A stretch of DNA of 64,000 nt from Erinaceus europaeus (Eukaryota; Chordata; Mammalia; Eulipotyphla; Erinaceidae): assembly GCF_950295315.1 (NCBI RefSeq), contig NC_080171.1, positions 116,617,064 through 116,681,063 of the forward strand, read 5' to 3'. Positions 32,001-44,000 of this stretch are shown piece after piece (the first letter of the stretch is position 1; every line of letters begins with the position of its first letter). Under the pieces are notes generated by a model. That model had not been told where the DNA came from, did not search any database, and worked only from the letters and a program-made list of their open reading frames with translations. Made by a program: the position numbers and the translations under genes.

Positions 32001-34545
32001 AATGCTAGAAATTGAGATTCTCACACACTTTGTTGCCAAGTCACCCACTGGGCCAAAGTTTTCATTTTTAGAATAAGAGTTGTTGCCCAGGGAAGTAATT
32101 TAGCTGGCAGAGCATGGGACTTGCATGCCTGAGGCTCATGGTTCAGTTCTCCGTGCTACATGCACTTGAGTGGTCCTTTGGACTCTTTCTCTCTCTGTTT
32201 CAAGAGAAACTTCCTCTACCTCACAGGAAATAAATAAGTAAGTCTTGGGGACTGGGCAGTGGTGTACCCGATCGAATATATATGCACAAGGTTCAGGCCT
32301 CCGGGAACCTTCACAAGTGGTGAAGCAGTGCTGCAATCCCCCCCCTTTCCCTTTCCTCTCAATTTCTCTGCCCTTTCAAATATAAGAAGGAAAAACAAAT
32401 GGCCACCAGAAGTGGTGACTTTTTCTTGCAGGCACCAGGCCCAGTGATAACCCTTGTGGAAATAATACATAAGTAAACAAATCTTTAAAAAAATAAAGTT
32501 TTACAGAGTGAGAGAGATAGGAGAGGAAGACAGGGAGAGAGTGCATGAGGTGGAAAGCATTGTTCATGGTCTGGGAGGTAGCTCAGTGGATAAAGTGTTG
32601 GATTCTCAACCATGAGGTCCTAAGTTTGATCCCTGGCAGCATATGTACCAGAGTGATGTTGGGTTTTTTTCTCTCCTATCTTACTCATGAATAAATAGAT
32701 TCTAAAAAAAAAAAAAAAAGAGAGAGAGAGAGAGAAAAAAGAGAACCATTCTCCATGAACTTCTGTTTATTTGGTTTTTACTGTTTAGATGTGTTGCAAG
32801 GATCTAACCCAAGCCCCCAGGCATGCCAGGCTGATGTTTTCTGAATCAGAGTCGCCTCTGCATTTTTGTCTGTTTCTTTTGTTTGCTCCAGGGTTATTGC
32901 TGGGGCTTGGTGCCTACACTATGAATCCACTGCTCCTGGAGGCCATTTTTTTTTCCCATTTATGTTGTCATCGTTGTTGGACAGGACAGAGAGAAATTGA
33001 GAGAGGAGAGGAAGGCAGAGAGGGGGAGAGAAAGACAGACACCTACAGACCTGCTTCATTTTTTTCGAGATGACCCCCCTGCAGGTGGGGAGCCAGGGGC
33101 TTGAATTGGGATCCTTGTGCTTCAAGTCATATGCGTTTAACCCACTGTGCTACTGACTGTTCCCCCCCCCCCCCGCAGTTTTATATTTACTAGTCAATTT
33201 CTCTGTCTTCCTTGGACCTTGAAGGTAGGAAGTTGAGCTCCCTTCAAGATGAAGTGAAACTTAAGCCAGCTGCTATCATCCCTTCTGTGGGGTGAAAAGT
33301 CAAGTCTACATTAGGCATCTTTGGATAATAGCATTAAGCTCTCTCACAGCCCCGGGATCCCATATTTGAGTTACGGTTGGGCTATGCATATCATGGGCTC
33401 TGATCCATGGGTACTAGGTAGAGAAAGTCAACCTTTGAAGCCTGCAGGAGGGCGGACAGACTCTCCTTTGGTGTCACCATTCTCTCCAACCAAGAAACTA
33501 ATGTCTTACTCTTCCCTGTTGGCCTCAAGGGAATGGCAAATGGAGACAGCTTTCCAGACAGCTCTGTGGTTGCTGCAGCCGGAAGTTGTCTTCATTCTTG
33601 GGGACATCTTTGATGAAGGCAAATGGAGCTCCTCCCAGGTAGGACCCTGGGACACAGGTAGCCCAGTACTGCTTTGAAGCTACAAAAGGCAGCCCAGAGG
33701 AACTACTAAAGCGATACCAGGAAGCGTTAAAAGTTCTGCTTAATACCAAGATTCAGAATGTATCACTTGTCTGGATGGTTAGTAGGGTCTGTATTCAACA
33801 CTGATCTTGAGTTAGGATGGCTAATGTTCTATTTGTCTTTGTAGGAAATATGTAAATTAATCAAGCATCATTTGGAATTTACATCCCATGAAGCTCTCAG
33901 GAAAGGGAAAAATAGGCAAGGTAGATGTTGTGCAGCTGGCGCTAAGACTACATAATATATATTGAAACCTATATTTAATGTTGTGCTCTATATGAATTAT
34001 GCTATGAAATTAGATGTCTGTAATTCAAAAGTTATGTGCTACTCTTACCTTTGAGTAGGCATGCAGAAGCTTCCTCAGGGGCTAGATGTGAGGTCCCTCA
34101 GGATAGAGACGAGAGAAATTGAGAGGGGAGGGGGAGGTAGAGATGGAGAGAGACAGAGAGACACCTGCAGCCCTGCTTCACCACTCGTGAAGCTTTCCCC
34201 CTGCCAGTGGGGACCAGGGGGCTTGAACCAAGTCCTTGCACACTGTAGTGTGTGTGCCTGACCAGGTGTGCCACTGCCTGACCCCGAGAAAACCTGTTTT
34301 TACTTTAGTCACCAGAATTTGCTTATTTGTTACATAAATCTTATTGTCTATTACAATGGTTGCATTTCTGGAATTAATGGAGAAAAATATCTGCTACTAC
34401 TACTGAGTTAAAAATATTTCATCATGGTTAAGGGTAGATAGCATAATAGTTATGCAAAGAGACTCTCATGCCTGAGGCTCCAAAGTCCCATGTTCAAATC
34501 TCCACACCACCATAAATCAGAGCTGAGCAATGCTTTGGTTAAAAA

Positions 34546-34590
<45 letters not shown>

Positions 34591-37500
34591 CATGAATAGT
34601 TTCTGGTGTGAGTGATTGTGTTAAAAAAAATCACTGGTGGGCCTGCAAGATAGTTCACTTGCTTGGTCTCCTTTTTAAAGAAATATTTATATATTGAATA
34701 GAGAGAGCCAGAAATCAAGAGGGAAGGGAGAGATAGAGATAAGAGAGGGACAGAGACAGAGAGACACCTGCAGCCCTGCTCTACCATGTGTGACGCTTCC
34801 CCCCTGCAGGTGGAGACCGGGGACTCGAACCTGGGTCCTTGAGTATTGTAACATGTGTCCTCAATCAGGTGAGCAACTGCCCAGCCTCTACTTGTTTGGT
34901 CTTCTAAGATGTCTGAAAATAATTGGTGTGTGAATCTTAGGAGCTTCTTCCAGTTAATGTTTTAAGATAGAGGGATGCCATGGACCTCAAATCAAATAAT
35001 TAAGATGTTAAGTTGTGGGAAAAGAAACATGACATAGAATTAGAAATTCTTAAATTCTACACCTGCATTACGAATGTAGCTTAAACAGGGAATTAGCTTG
35101 TCATGATTAAAATGCAGAGAACTTTTTTTTTTTTTTTTTTAATGCAGAGAAGAAAGTTCCTCTGAGCCTTAGCTGTGACTTCTTTTTTTCCACAGGCATG
35201 GGCAGATGATGTGGAGAGGTTTCACAGAATATTCAGACACCCACGCCACGTGCAGCTGAAAGTGGTCGCAGGCAACCATGACATTGGCTTTCATTATCAG
35301 TAAGTGCCTCATGGGAGCACTGCACCGACAGCCTGTGGGGGACAAAATCCAGAGTGGTGCTGTGCGGAGGATGTGAGTTCTCCTCAAAAGATGTGAGCGC
35401 CTTTTAAAAGGGTCTGGTGTTTTGTCTTGGCACATATGAGCACCCTGATCAAATGATGAATCAATGATTTGTATGTATCCTTGGAGAATTATTGTAAAAA
35501 TAAAAAGAGCTCTTTTTGCTGGGGTTTATAAAATCAGAAGATTTATTAGGATCTTAGAAACCGCAGTAAGGAGATAAGCAAAATTGAAAAGACTAGCAGG
35601 AGCCAGATGGTGGCGGCACACCTGATTAAGTGCCTACAATACAATGCGCAAGGACCCAGGCTCAAGTCCCTGCAGGGGGAAAGTTTTGCAAATGGTGAAG
35701 TAGGGCTGCAGGTGTCTCTCTGCCTTTCTTTTTTTTTTTTCCTCCAGGGTTATTGCTGGGCTCGGTGCCTGCACCATGAATCCACCGCTCCTGGAGGCCA
35801 CTTTTTCCCCCTTTTGTTGCCCTTGTTGTTGTAGCCTCATTGTGGTTATTATTATTGCCCTTGTTGACGCTATTCGTTGTTGGATAGGACAGAGAGAAAT
35901 GGAGCGAGGAGGGGAAGACAGAATGGGGGAGAGAAAGATAGACACCTGCAGACCTGCTTCACCACCTGTGAAGCGACCCCCCTGCAGGTGGGGAGCTGGG
36001 GGCTCGAACCGGGATCCCTACGCCGGTCCTTGCGCTTTGCGCCACATGCGCTTACCTCTCTGCCTTTCTATCTCCCCCACCCCTTTCAATTTCTCTCTGT
36101 CTCTATAACAAAAGAAAGACCTTCCAGCCATGTGGCTTGAGTCATGAGGTCACCAGCATTCAGTTTCTACAAAGCTCAGGTACCAGGACTCAAGGGCAGC
36201 AAGCAGAGAGAGAAAGAAAAAAAAAAAAAAGGCTGCATTCCCACCAGACCTGTCCTTAAATATCTGTGCAAGTCCTGGAGAGCTTAAATGCAAGGTCTGT
36301 CCTGTCCTGTACTAATGATGTCAGCCTGATGCTAATAACATACAAAAGTCACAGTCTTCCTTTGTCTACAGTCAGTAAAGCAGACAGTATTCCCAACAGA
36401 GAAGTCAGCTTGATTTCATCATCAGTCGGTTTTTTTGGGGATCAGAAAAGAAGACCATTTAGACTTTAATAGCTAACATTTATGCAGTATTTATACTCTA
36501 CCCTCTTGTTCATGTACTTCACTTCCGTATTTTACCTTACCCATTTTTTTGTTGTTTTTATATATTTTTATTTATTTTCTTTTGTTGCCCTTGTTTCATT
36601 GTTGTAGTTATTGTTGTTGTTATTGATGCCGTTGTTGTTGGATAGGACAGAGAGAAATGGAGAGAGGAGGGGAAGACAGAGAGGGGGAGAGAAAGACAGA
36701 CACCTGCAGACCTGCTTCACCACCTGTGAAGTGACTCCCCTGTAGGCGGGGAGCTGGGGGCTCGAACTGGGATCCTTACGCCGGTCCTTGCGCTTTGCAT
36801 CACGTGCGCTTAACCCGCTGCGCTACCACCCAACTCCCCAACTTTTTTAAAGCGATTTGCTTTATTTGTTAATGAGGGCATAAGAGAGAAAGAGAAAGAA
36901 GAGTATCCCACTGGTACATGCAGTGCTGGGGACCAAACTCAGGATCTCAAGCTTGTAAGTGGACTGTCCTAGCGACCGTGCCGATTCCTGGGCTGCAGCC
37001 CAATCTACATTTTAAAAGGTTTATTTATGTATGAGAGAGCAAGTCCTACATTGTACTGATGAGCTAGCTCCTTGACTTAATTCATGTAATCTCCCATGGC
37101 TGTATGACAGTAGTGGTTCTCTTTTTTCTATGCTTAAACTTTCCTCAGTTACAGTGACTTACAGTCATTGCTGTTCGAAAGTATCATACACAGTAATATA
37201 ATTTGAGAGAGACCACATTTATATAACTTTGGTCAAAACTGTTTATTATTTTTTGTCATTGCCAGGGTTTCATGAGTCCAGGTCAATTTTTTGTTATTGT
37301 TTATTATCTTTATTTATTGGATAGAGACAGCCAGAAATCAAGAGTGATAGAGAGGGAGAGAAACAGAGAGACACCTGCAGCACTGCTTCACCACTCACAA
37401 AGCTTTCCCCCTGCAGGTGGGGACCAGGGGCTCGAACCCGTGTTCTTATGCATTGTAATACGTGTGCTCAACCAGGTGCACCACCACCTGGCCCCACTTT

Positions 37501-40500
37501 TTTTTTTTTTTTTAGATAGACTTCAGTACTCAAGATTCCCCCAGGGCTGTAGTGTTCGTATGTGGTGTACTGGAGGCTCGAACCCGGCTCAGGCACATGA
37601 CAAAGCAGATGTCTTCTCAAGCAATTTATCTTGCTGGCCCTTTTATTTTTACTGTTAGTTACTGTTGATCATCCTTGCTGCACCTAATTTATTAGCTAAA
37701 GTTGATCACTTTTATAGGAGAAGCAGAATATATAAAGCACTGCTTTTAGGCATTCACCGGGGCCTTGGAACATCCTCTCTATGGGTACCATGGTTTACCT
37801 GCTGTGCCAATAAGGAAACTAGATCCTGGCAGCTAAGCCACATGCTCCCGGCCTTGTGCTTAGTTAACAGTGGAGCTGAAGCTGCACTCTGATCATCTGG
37901 GACCACCGAGAGCTCTGCTAATGCCGGCCCGGCACTCACATCCCGAGTTATTTTCCATGTTCATGCTATATCTCAAGAGGTTCTACAATGGCTTATTCTA
38001 AAAAAATTTTTTTAATTTTATTTATTTATTTTCCCTTTTGTTGCCCTTGTTTTTTACTGTTGTCATACTTGTTGTTATTGATGTTGTCATCGTTGCATAG
38101 GAAAGAGAGAAATGGAGGGAGGAGGGGAAGACAGAGAGGGGGAGAGAAAGACAGACACCTGCAGACCTGCTTCACTGCCTGTGAAGCGACTCCCCTGCAG
38201 ATGGGGAGCCGGGGGCTCGAACCGGGATCCTTACACAATTTTTCTCTTTTTTATAACTGAATGTAGGATGGACACATACAAAGTAAAGCGATTTGAAAAA
38301 GTTTTCAACCCTGAGAGGCTGTTTACTTGGAAAGGAATAAAGTGAGTATTATTTGTAGAATCTTAACCAAGTCACGTAGTCCTTGGGAACTTCATTTTGA
38401 CAGTGACTAGCACATTGGGTTAGAGCCATGCCCTGTGTCTGGCCTGGTGCACTGCAGCCTCCATGAAGGATGTCCTCACTGATAGTCACCATCAGTGTCA
38501 CCACCTTACTTTTCTTGAACTTCCCATAGTGAGTGGGTCTGTCTCTGACTTTGCCCAGTCAGGGAGGCGGTGATGTTCTTTTTATCTGCACTGTCTCTAG
38601 TGGTAACATTTCTTTTTATTCCTTCCTTCCTTCCTCCCTCCCTCCCTCCCTTCCTTCCTTCCTTATCCTTCCCTCCCTTTCTCTCTCTGTTGCCACCAGA
38701 GTTATTGTGCAGGCTTGGTGCCTGCATGACAGATCTACCATTCCTGCCAGTCACCCCCTTTTCCCCCCTTCTTTCTTTTATTTGATGGGACAGAGAGAAA
38801 TCAAGAGAGGAGGGGGAGACTGAGAAGGAGGAGGAAGACCTACAGCAATGCTTCACTACTCGTGAAGCCTCCTCCCCTGCAGGAGTGGAGTAGGGGCTTG
38901 AACCTGGATCCTTGTACATAGATAGCAATATATGCACCCAGCTGGGTGTGCACTTTCCATCCAGCCCTCTGCACTTAAAAGAAAAGATTAATTATTTTTT
39001 TATGGGAGAGGAGGGAGAGAGAGAGAGTACCAGATGTGTGCTGGGTCAAACTCAGAACCTCAATCTTAAGAGTCTAGCACTTTACCCACTGTGCCACCTC
39101 CTGGACCAGTCTGGTGACATAATCTTATCAGTGTATTTCATCTGTTCACAACTGAGTGGTTTCCTTTTATAAAGAAGTTATGATGCCCTCAGATTGGGTG
39201 GCAAGTGTGCTGGCCACTGTGCGCTAAGGCTGTGTGCTTCCCCCATCCATGTCAGTCTTGGACTGTTGCCCCACCTAGTCTGCCTGCTGTCTGGATGTGA
39301 GTGAATGCTGCCTTTGCTTTACTTTTCAAATAACTAATGATGTTCAGCACGGGCTGCACACTTGCTGATGGCTGGCTCTATGCTATCGCATTATTTAGCC
39401 CTAACGATGAGCCGACAGCATGAGCATCCTGTTACTATCTCCATCTTTCCAGATGCAACACTGAATGGAAAAGTCACTTGCTCAAGAGGCGTGATAATGA
39501 CCATAGGGCATCCGGGACTTGAGACTTCTTAAAAATCTAGGGTTAAAAAATTAAAAAAAAATTTTTTTAATTTACATTTTATTTACTAATTGCCAGGATA
39601 GCCTGAGGGTGCTTCTTCCCGAGCAAGTGTTCTCTGGGTTGGAGAGAACTCAACTGAAGCCAATCTAGGCTGCTGCGTGGGAGAGGGATCAGGACATCCT
39701 GCTGAACTAAGGTTGCAGGAGATACACTCTGGAACTCTCGGAGCTGGAAAACAATTCCAAGTGTTTTTACTCAGAAAAGCAGCTTGTATATATACTAGCC
39801 AAGTAAGGTGAAAACAGGGTGTGACGTAGAGAGGGTGGAGCGAAAAAAGAGATTGGTGAAAATCAGGGTGTGACAAGGAGAGGGGGCGGAGCAAAAAGAC
39901 AGTCATGAACCAGTGGGGATTAAACCAAGGCCCTGGAGGGAGGGTGGTGCTTAGTTAACCGTGGTTTATGTAAATAGACCGCATCTTTAAGTGGGATCAA
40001 ACCAATGCCATGCAGGCAAGCCGGTGCTTAGTTAAGCAGGATTAGAGACAGAAGCTTTAAGCCGGGGGAGCTGGCATACTACCCAACAACTAATTAGAGA
40101 GAAACTGAGAGGGGAGGAAGAGGGAGAGAGGCAAAGAGACAGAGAGACATCTTGCAGCCCTGCTTCACCACTTCAGGTGGGAACCAGGGGCTTGAACTTG
40201 GGTCTTTTGAGCATTGTAATGCGTATGCTGAACCCTGGGTTAAAAATCTTTTTACCAGGCCTTGGAGTCCACTCCCGTAATGTTACATTGTAACCGTACT
40301 ATGTTTAAACGTGTCTAAACGCTCACCTAGAAACACAGATTAATTTAGTGAGAGCTAGTGCTGTTTTGGAACAAGCATCAACACACTGAGAACATTTGTT
40401 TTTCCTGGAAGTGACCTTGTGACTACACTGTACTCGGAGAGCCCAGTGACACTGACGCCTCTTGTTCCTCTCTGCTAGTTTTGTGATGGTCAACAGCGTG

Positions 40501-41007
40501 GCCCTCGAAGGGGATGGCTGCAGGATCTGCTCTAAAGCAGAAGCAGAGCTGACTGGTATTTCCCATAAACTGAACTGCTCCCGAGAGGTAGGAGGTCACT
40601 CGGATGGTGCAGGTGGCTTGCACTGTGACATTTTCATATAGATATATATTCTTGTTTGTTGTCCTTGTTTTTTATTGTTATTGTAGTTATTATTATTATT
40701 ATTGTTATTGATGTTGTCATTGTTGGATAGGACAGAGAGAAATGGAGGGAGGAGGGGAAGACAGAGAGGGGGAGAGAAAGACAGACACCTGCAGACCTGC
40801 TTCACCGCCTGTGAAGCAACTCCCCTGCAGGTGGGGAGCTGGGGGCTCAAACTGGGATCCTTATGCTGGTCCTTGAACTTTGTGCCACCTGTGCTTAACC
40901 CGCTGCACTACTGCCACCCAACTCCCTGCATTGTGGCATCTTCTAAGGGCACATCGAGTGAGTGGACTTTGTTTTTGAGATAATTTTTTAAAAGATTTAT
41001 TTATTTG

Positions 41008-41049
<42 letters not shown>

Positions 41050-44000
41050 AGAACACCACTCATATCTGGCAGATGGTAGGACTGGAGCCTGACTGAACCC
41101 TAAGTCTCTGAGGCCTCAAGGATGCAAGTCCTGCGCTCAACTGCTAAGTTCTCTCTTGGGCTGTGACTTTCTGCTTTTGATCAGTGCCTCACTCTCCTCT
41201 CCCTTTCCTGCTGTTCAAAAAGTGCTGGGTTTTCTGAATTAACTGACTAAAAAAATTTTTTAAAAATATTTATTTCCTTTTGTTGCCCTTGTTTTATTGT
41301 TGTAGTTATTATTATTGTTGTTATTGATGTCGTCCTTGTTGGATAGGACAGAGAGAAATAGAGAGAGGAGGGGAAGACAGAAAGGGGGACAGAAAGACAG
41401 ACACCTACAGACCTGCTTCACCACCTGTGAATCAACTCCCCTGCAGGTGGGGAGCCAGGGGCTCGAACTGGGATCCTTACACAGGTCCTTGCGCTTTGCA
41501 CCACCTGCACTTAATAAATGACTGATTTTTGACCAGCAGGAACAGCCTGACAGCCTCTGTGTACAAGGGAAGCAACTTCCAGCATCAGCCCCAATTCTTC
41601 TGCAGGTGAGTTGAAGTGTGTGTAAAGAAAAAAAAAAAGAGAGAAAAGAAAAAGAAAAAAGTAGTTCTGGGGTGGGGGTAAATAGTATAATGGTTATGCA
41701 AAGAGATTCTCATGCATGAGCCTCCAAAGTCTCAGCTTAATCCCCCATACCACCATAAACCAGGATTGAGCAGTGCTCTGGTAAAAAAAAAAAAAAAAAT
41801 TGTGTGTGTTCTATTGACCAATCCAGGGTTCATGAAGTCGCATCTGATTCCTTTCTCAATCCTGTACAGCATTTCCCACTTTACCGGAGAAGCGATGCTG
41901 GCTGTTCTGGCGAAGATGCGGCTCCTCCAGGAGAAAGGGACTTGCCCTTCCAGGAGCGATATGATGTGCTTTCTCGCGAGGCTTCACAAAAGGTGTGCTC
42001 GATACTTGGAAGTAAACTGAGAGCCAGGTGACGTCTACACTTACCCACCAGAGGAAAAAGGGGCAGGGTTAGGCAACTCTCACACAGTTTTAGGTCACAG
42101 TTTTGTTTTTTCTTTCCCTCACTCAGTACCCCTACTTTCTTTCTCTTATTTTTTTTTTTTTGCCTCCAGGGTTACCCCTGGGGCTTGGTGCCTACACCAT
42201 GAATCAATCCACTGCTCCTGTAGGCTATTTTTTCCCTTTTGTTGCCCTTGTTGTTTATCGTTGCTGTTATTATTATTGTTGCTGTTGTTGCTGGATAGGA
42301 CAGAGAGAAATGGAGAGAGGAGGGGAAGACAGAGAGGGCGAGAGAAAGACAGACACCTGCAGACCTTCACTGCCTGTGAAGTGACTCCCCTGCAGGTGGG
42401 GAGCCGGGGGCTTGAACTGGGATCCTTATGTCAGTCCTTGGGCTTTGCTCCAAGTGCGCTTAACCTAGCCTCCACACCCCTACTTTATAATATCAAATCA
42501 ATAATATTCTCAAAATGAAAACATGTCTAAAACTATGAGTGACGAACAGGCAAGATAGTCCACCTGGGTCCTTGCTTTGCCGTACTCGTGACCCAAGTTC
42601 AAGCCCAGCACCCACTGTACTGTGCCTTCCCCTTTCTTCCTGTGTCTGTCTCTGTCTCTCTCTAAAAAAATTCATCCTGGAACAGTGAAGCCCTGATCAC
42701 CAACAAGAAAAAGAAAAAGAAATAATATAAGAAGTAAACCTTTTATAATATTTCATTAGTGTATTTATTTACTTTGGATTGAGACAGAAACTAAGAGGGA
42801 AGGGAGGAGATAGGTAGAGAAAGAGAGACACCTGCAGCACTGCTTCACCACTCCTGAAGCTTCTGCTTATGGGTAGAAACCAGGGACTTGAACCTGGATC
42901 CTTGTACACTGTAATGTGTGCACCAACCAGGTTCGCCAACTCCTCATGCCTAAATAAAAAAACTTTAATTGGAGCAAAAATGGACAGATGGACCAACGGA
43001 ATGGGATAGGGAATCCAGAACTAAACCCACACATGTAAAGGCACATTATACATGAAAAAGGGGTCAAAGCTGCCCAATGGGGAAAAGAAAGTCTCTTTAC
43101 CAGACAGTGTTGGGTGAGTTGGACAGCCACATGTAATAAAATGAAACCAGACCACCAGCTAACACCATGCACCAAAAATTAACTCAAAATGAATCAAAGA
43201 TCTGGATATTAGACCTGAAACTCTAAAATACACAGAAGAGCACATCAGTGAAACATCTCATGATATCAACACTAAACATGTGTTTGGAGACTCCACCCCA
43301 TGCGACAGGGAAACAAACCAACAAAAAGAATGAACAAATAGGACTGTATCAAATTGATAACAGTCAAGCTTATCCACATCAAAAGAAAATTCTATAAGGA
43401 TAAACAGGAAGCCCAGAAAATGGGAAAGGATATTTACACACTATACTTTAGACAAGCAGTTGATACGTCTATAAAGAACTCATGCAGCTTAACAAGAAAA
43501 AAAAAAAACAGCCTAATAAGAAAGTGGGCAGAAGATATGAATAGACGGTTCTCTAAAGAAGAGATACACATGGCCCACAGACAGGTATAATGCTCCAATT
43601 CACGCATCATTAGAGAAATGCAAATTAAAACCGCATTAAGATTACACCTCACACCAGTGAGACTGGGCTCCGTTAATAAAAAAAGAGAGAAAATAAGTGT
43701 TGGAGAGGATGTGGAAAAAGAGAGAGAGAGGAACTCTATTGCACTGCTGGTGGAGTGCAAGTTGGGGCAGCCATTATGGAGAACAGGATGCAGCATCCTT
43801 AAACAGATACAAATGGAAACGCCTCATGATCCAGCAATTCCACTCCTAGGCATTTACCCCAAAGATATAAGAACATTGATTCAAATGGATATATGAATCC
43901 CCCCATGTGACTTTACTTACAATAGAAAAAACCTGGAAACAACCAAAATGCCCTTTGACAGATGACTGGATAAAAAAAGTTATGGGGCATCTACTGAGTG

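Noticed and set aside
33321..33677. 118-codon frame around an MPPE1 exon
   Set aside because: Only 33530-33638 is conserved and bounded by splice sites; the rest is intron read-through.
43354..43896. Possible coding L1 ORF2 segments
   Set aside because: Short frames broken by stops and frameshifts; a 5'-truncated dead L1 3' end.
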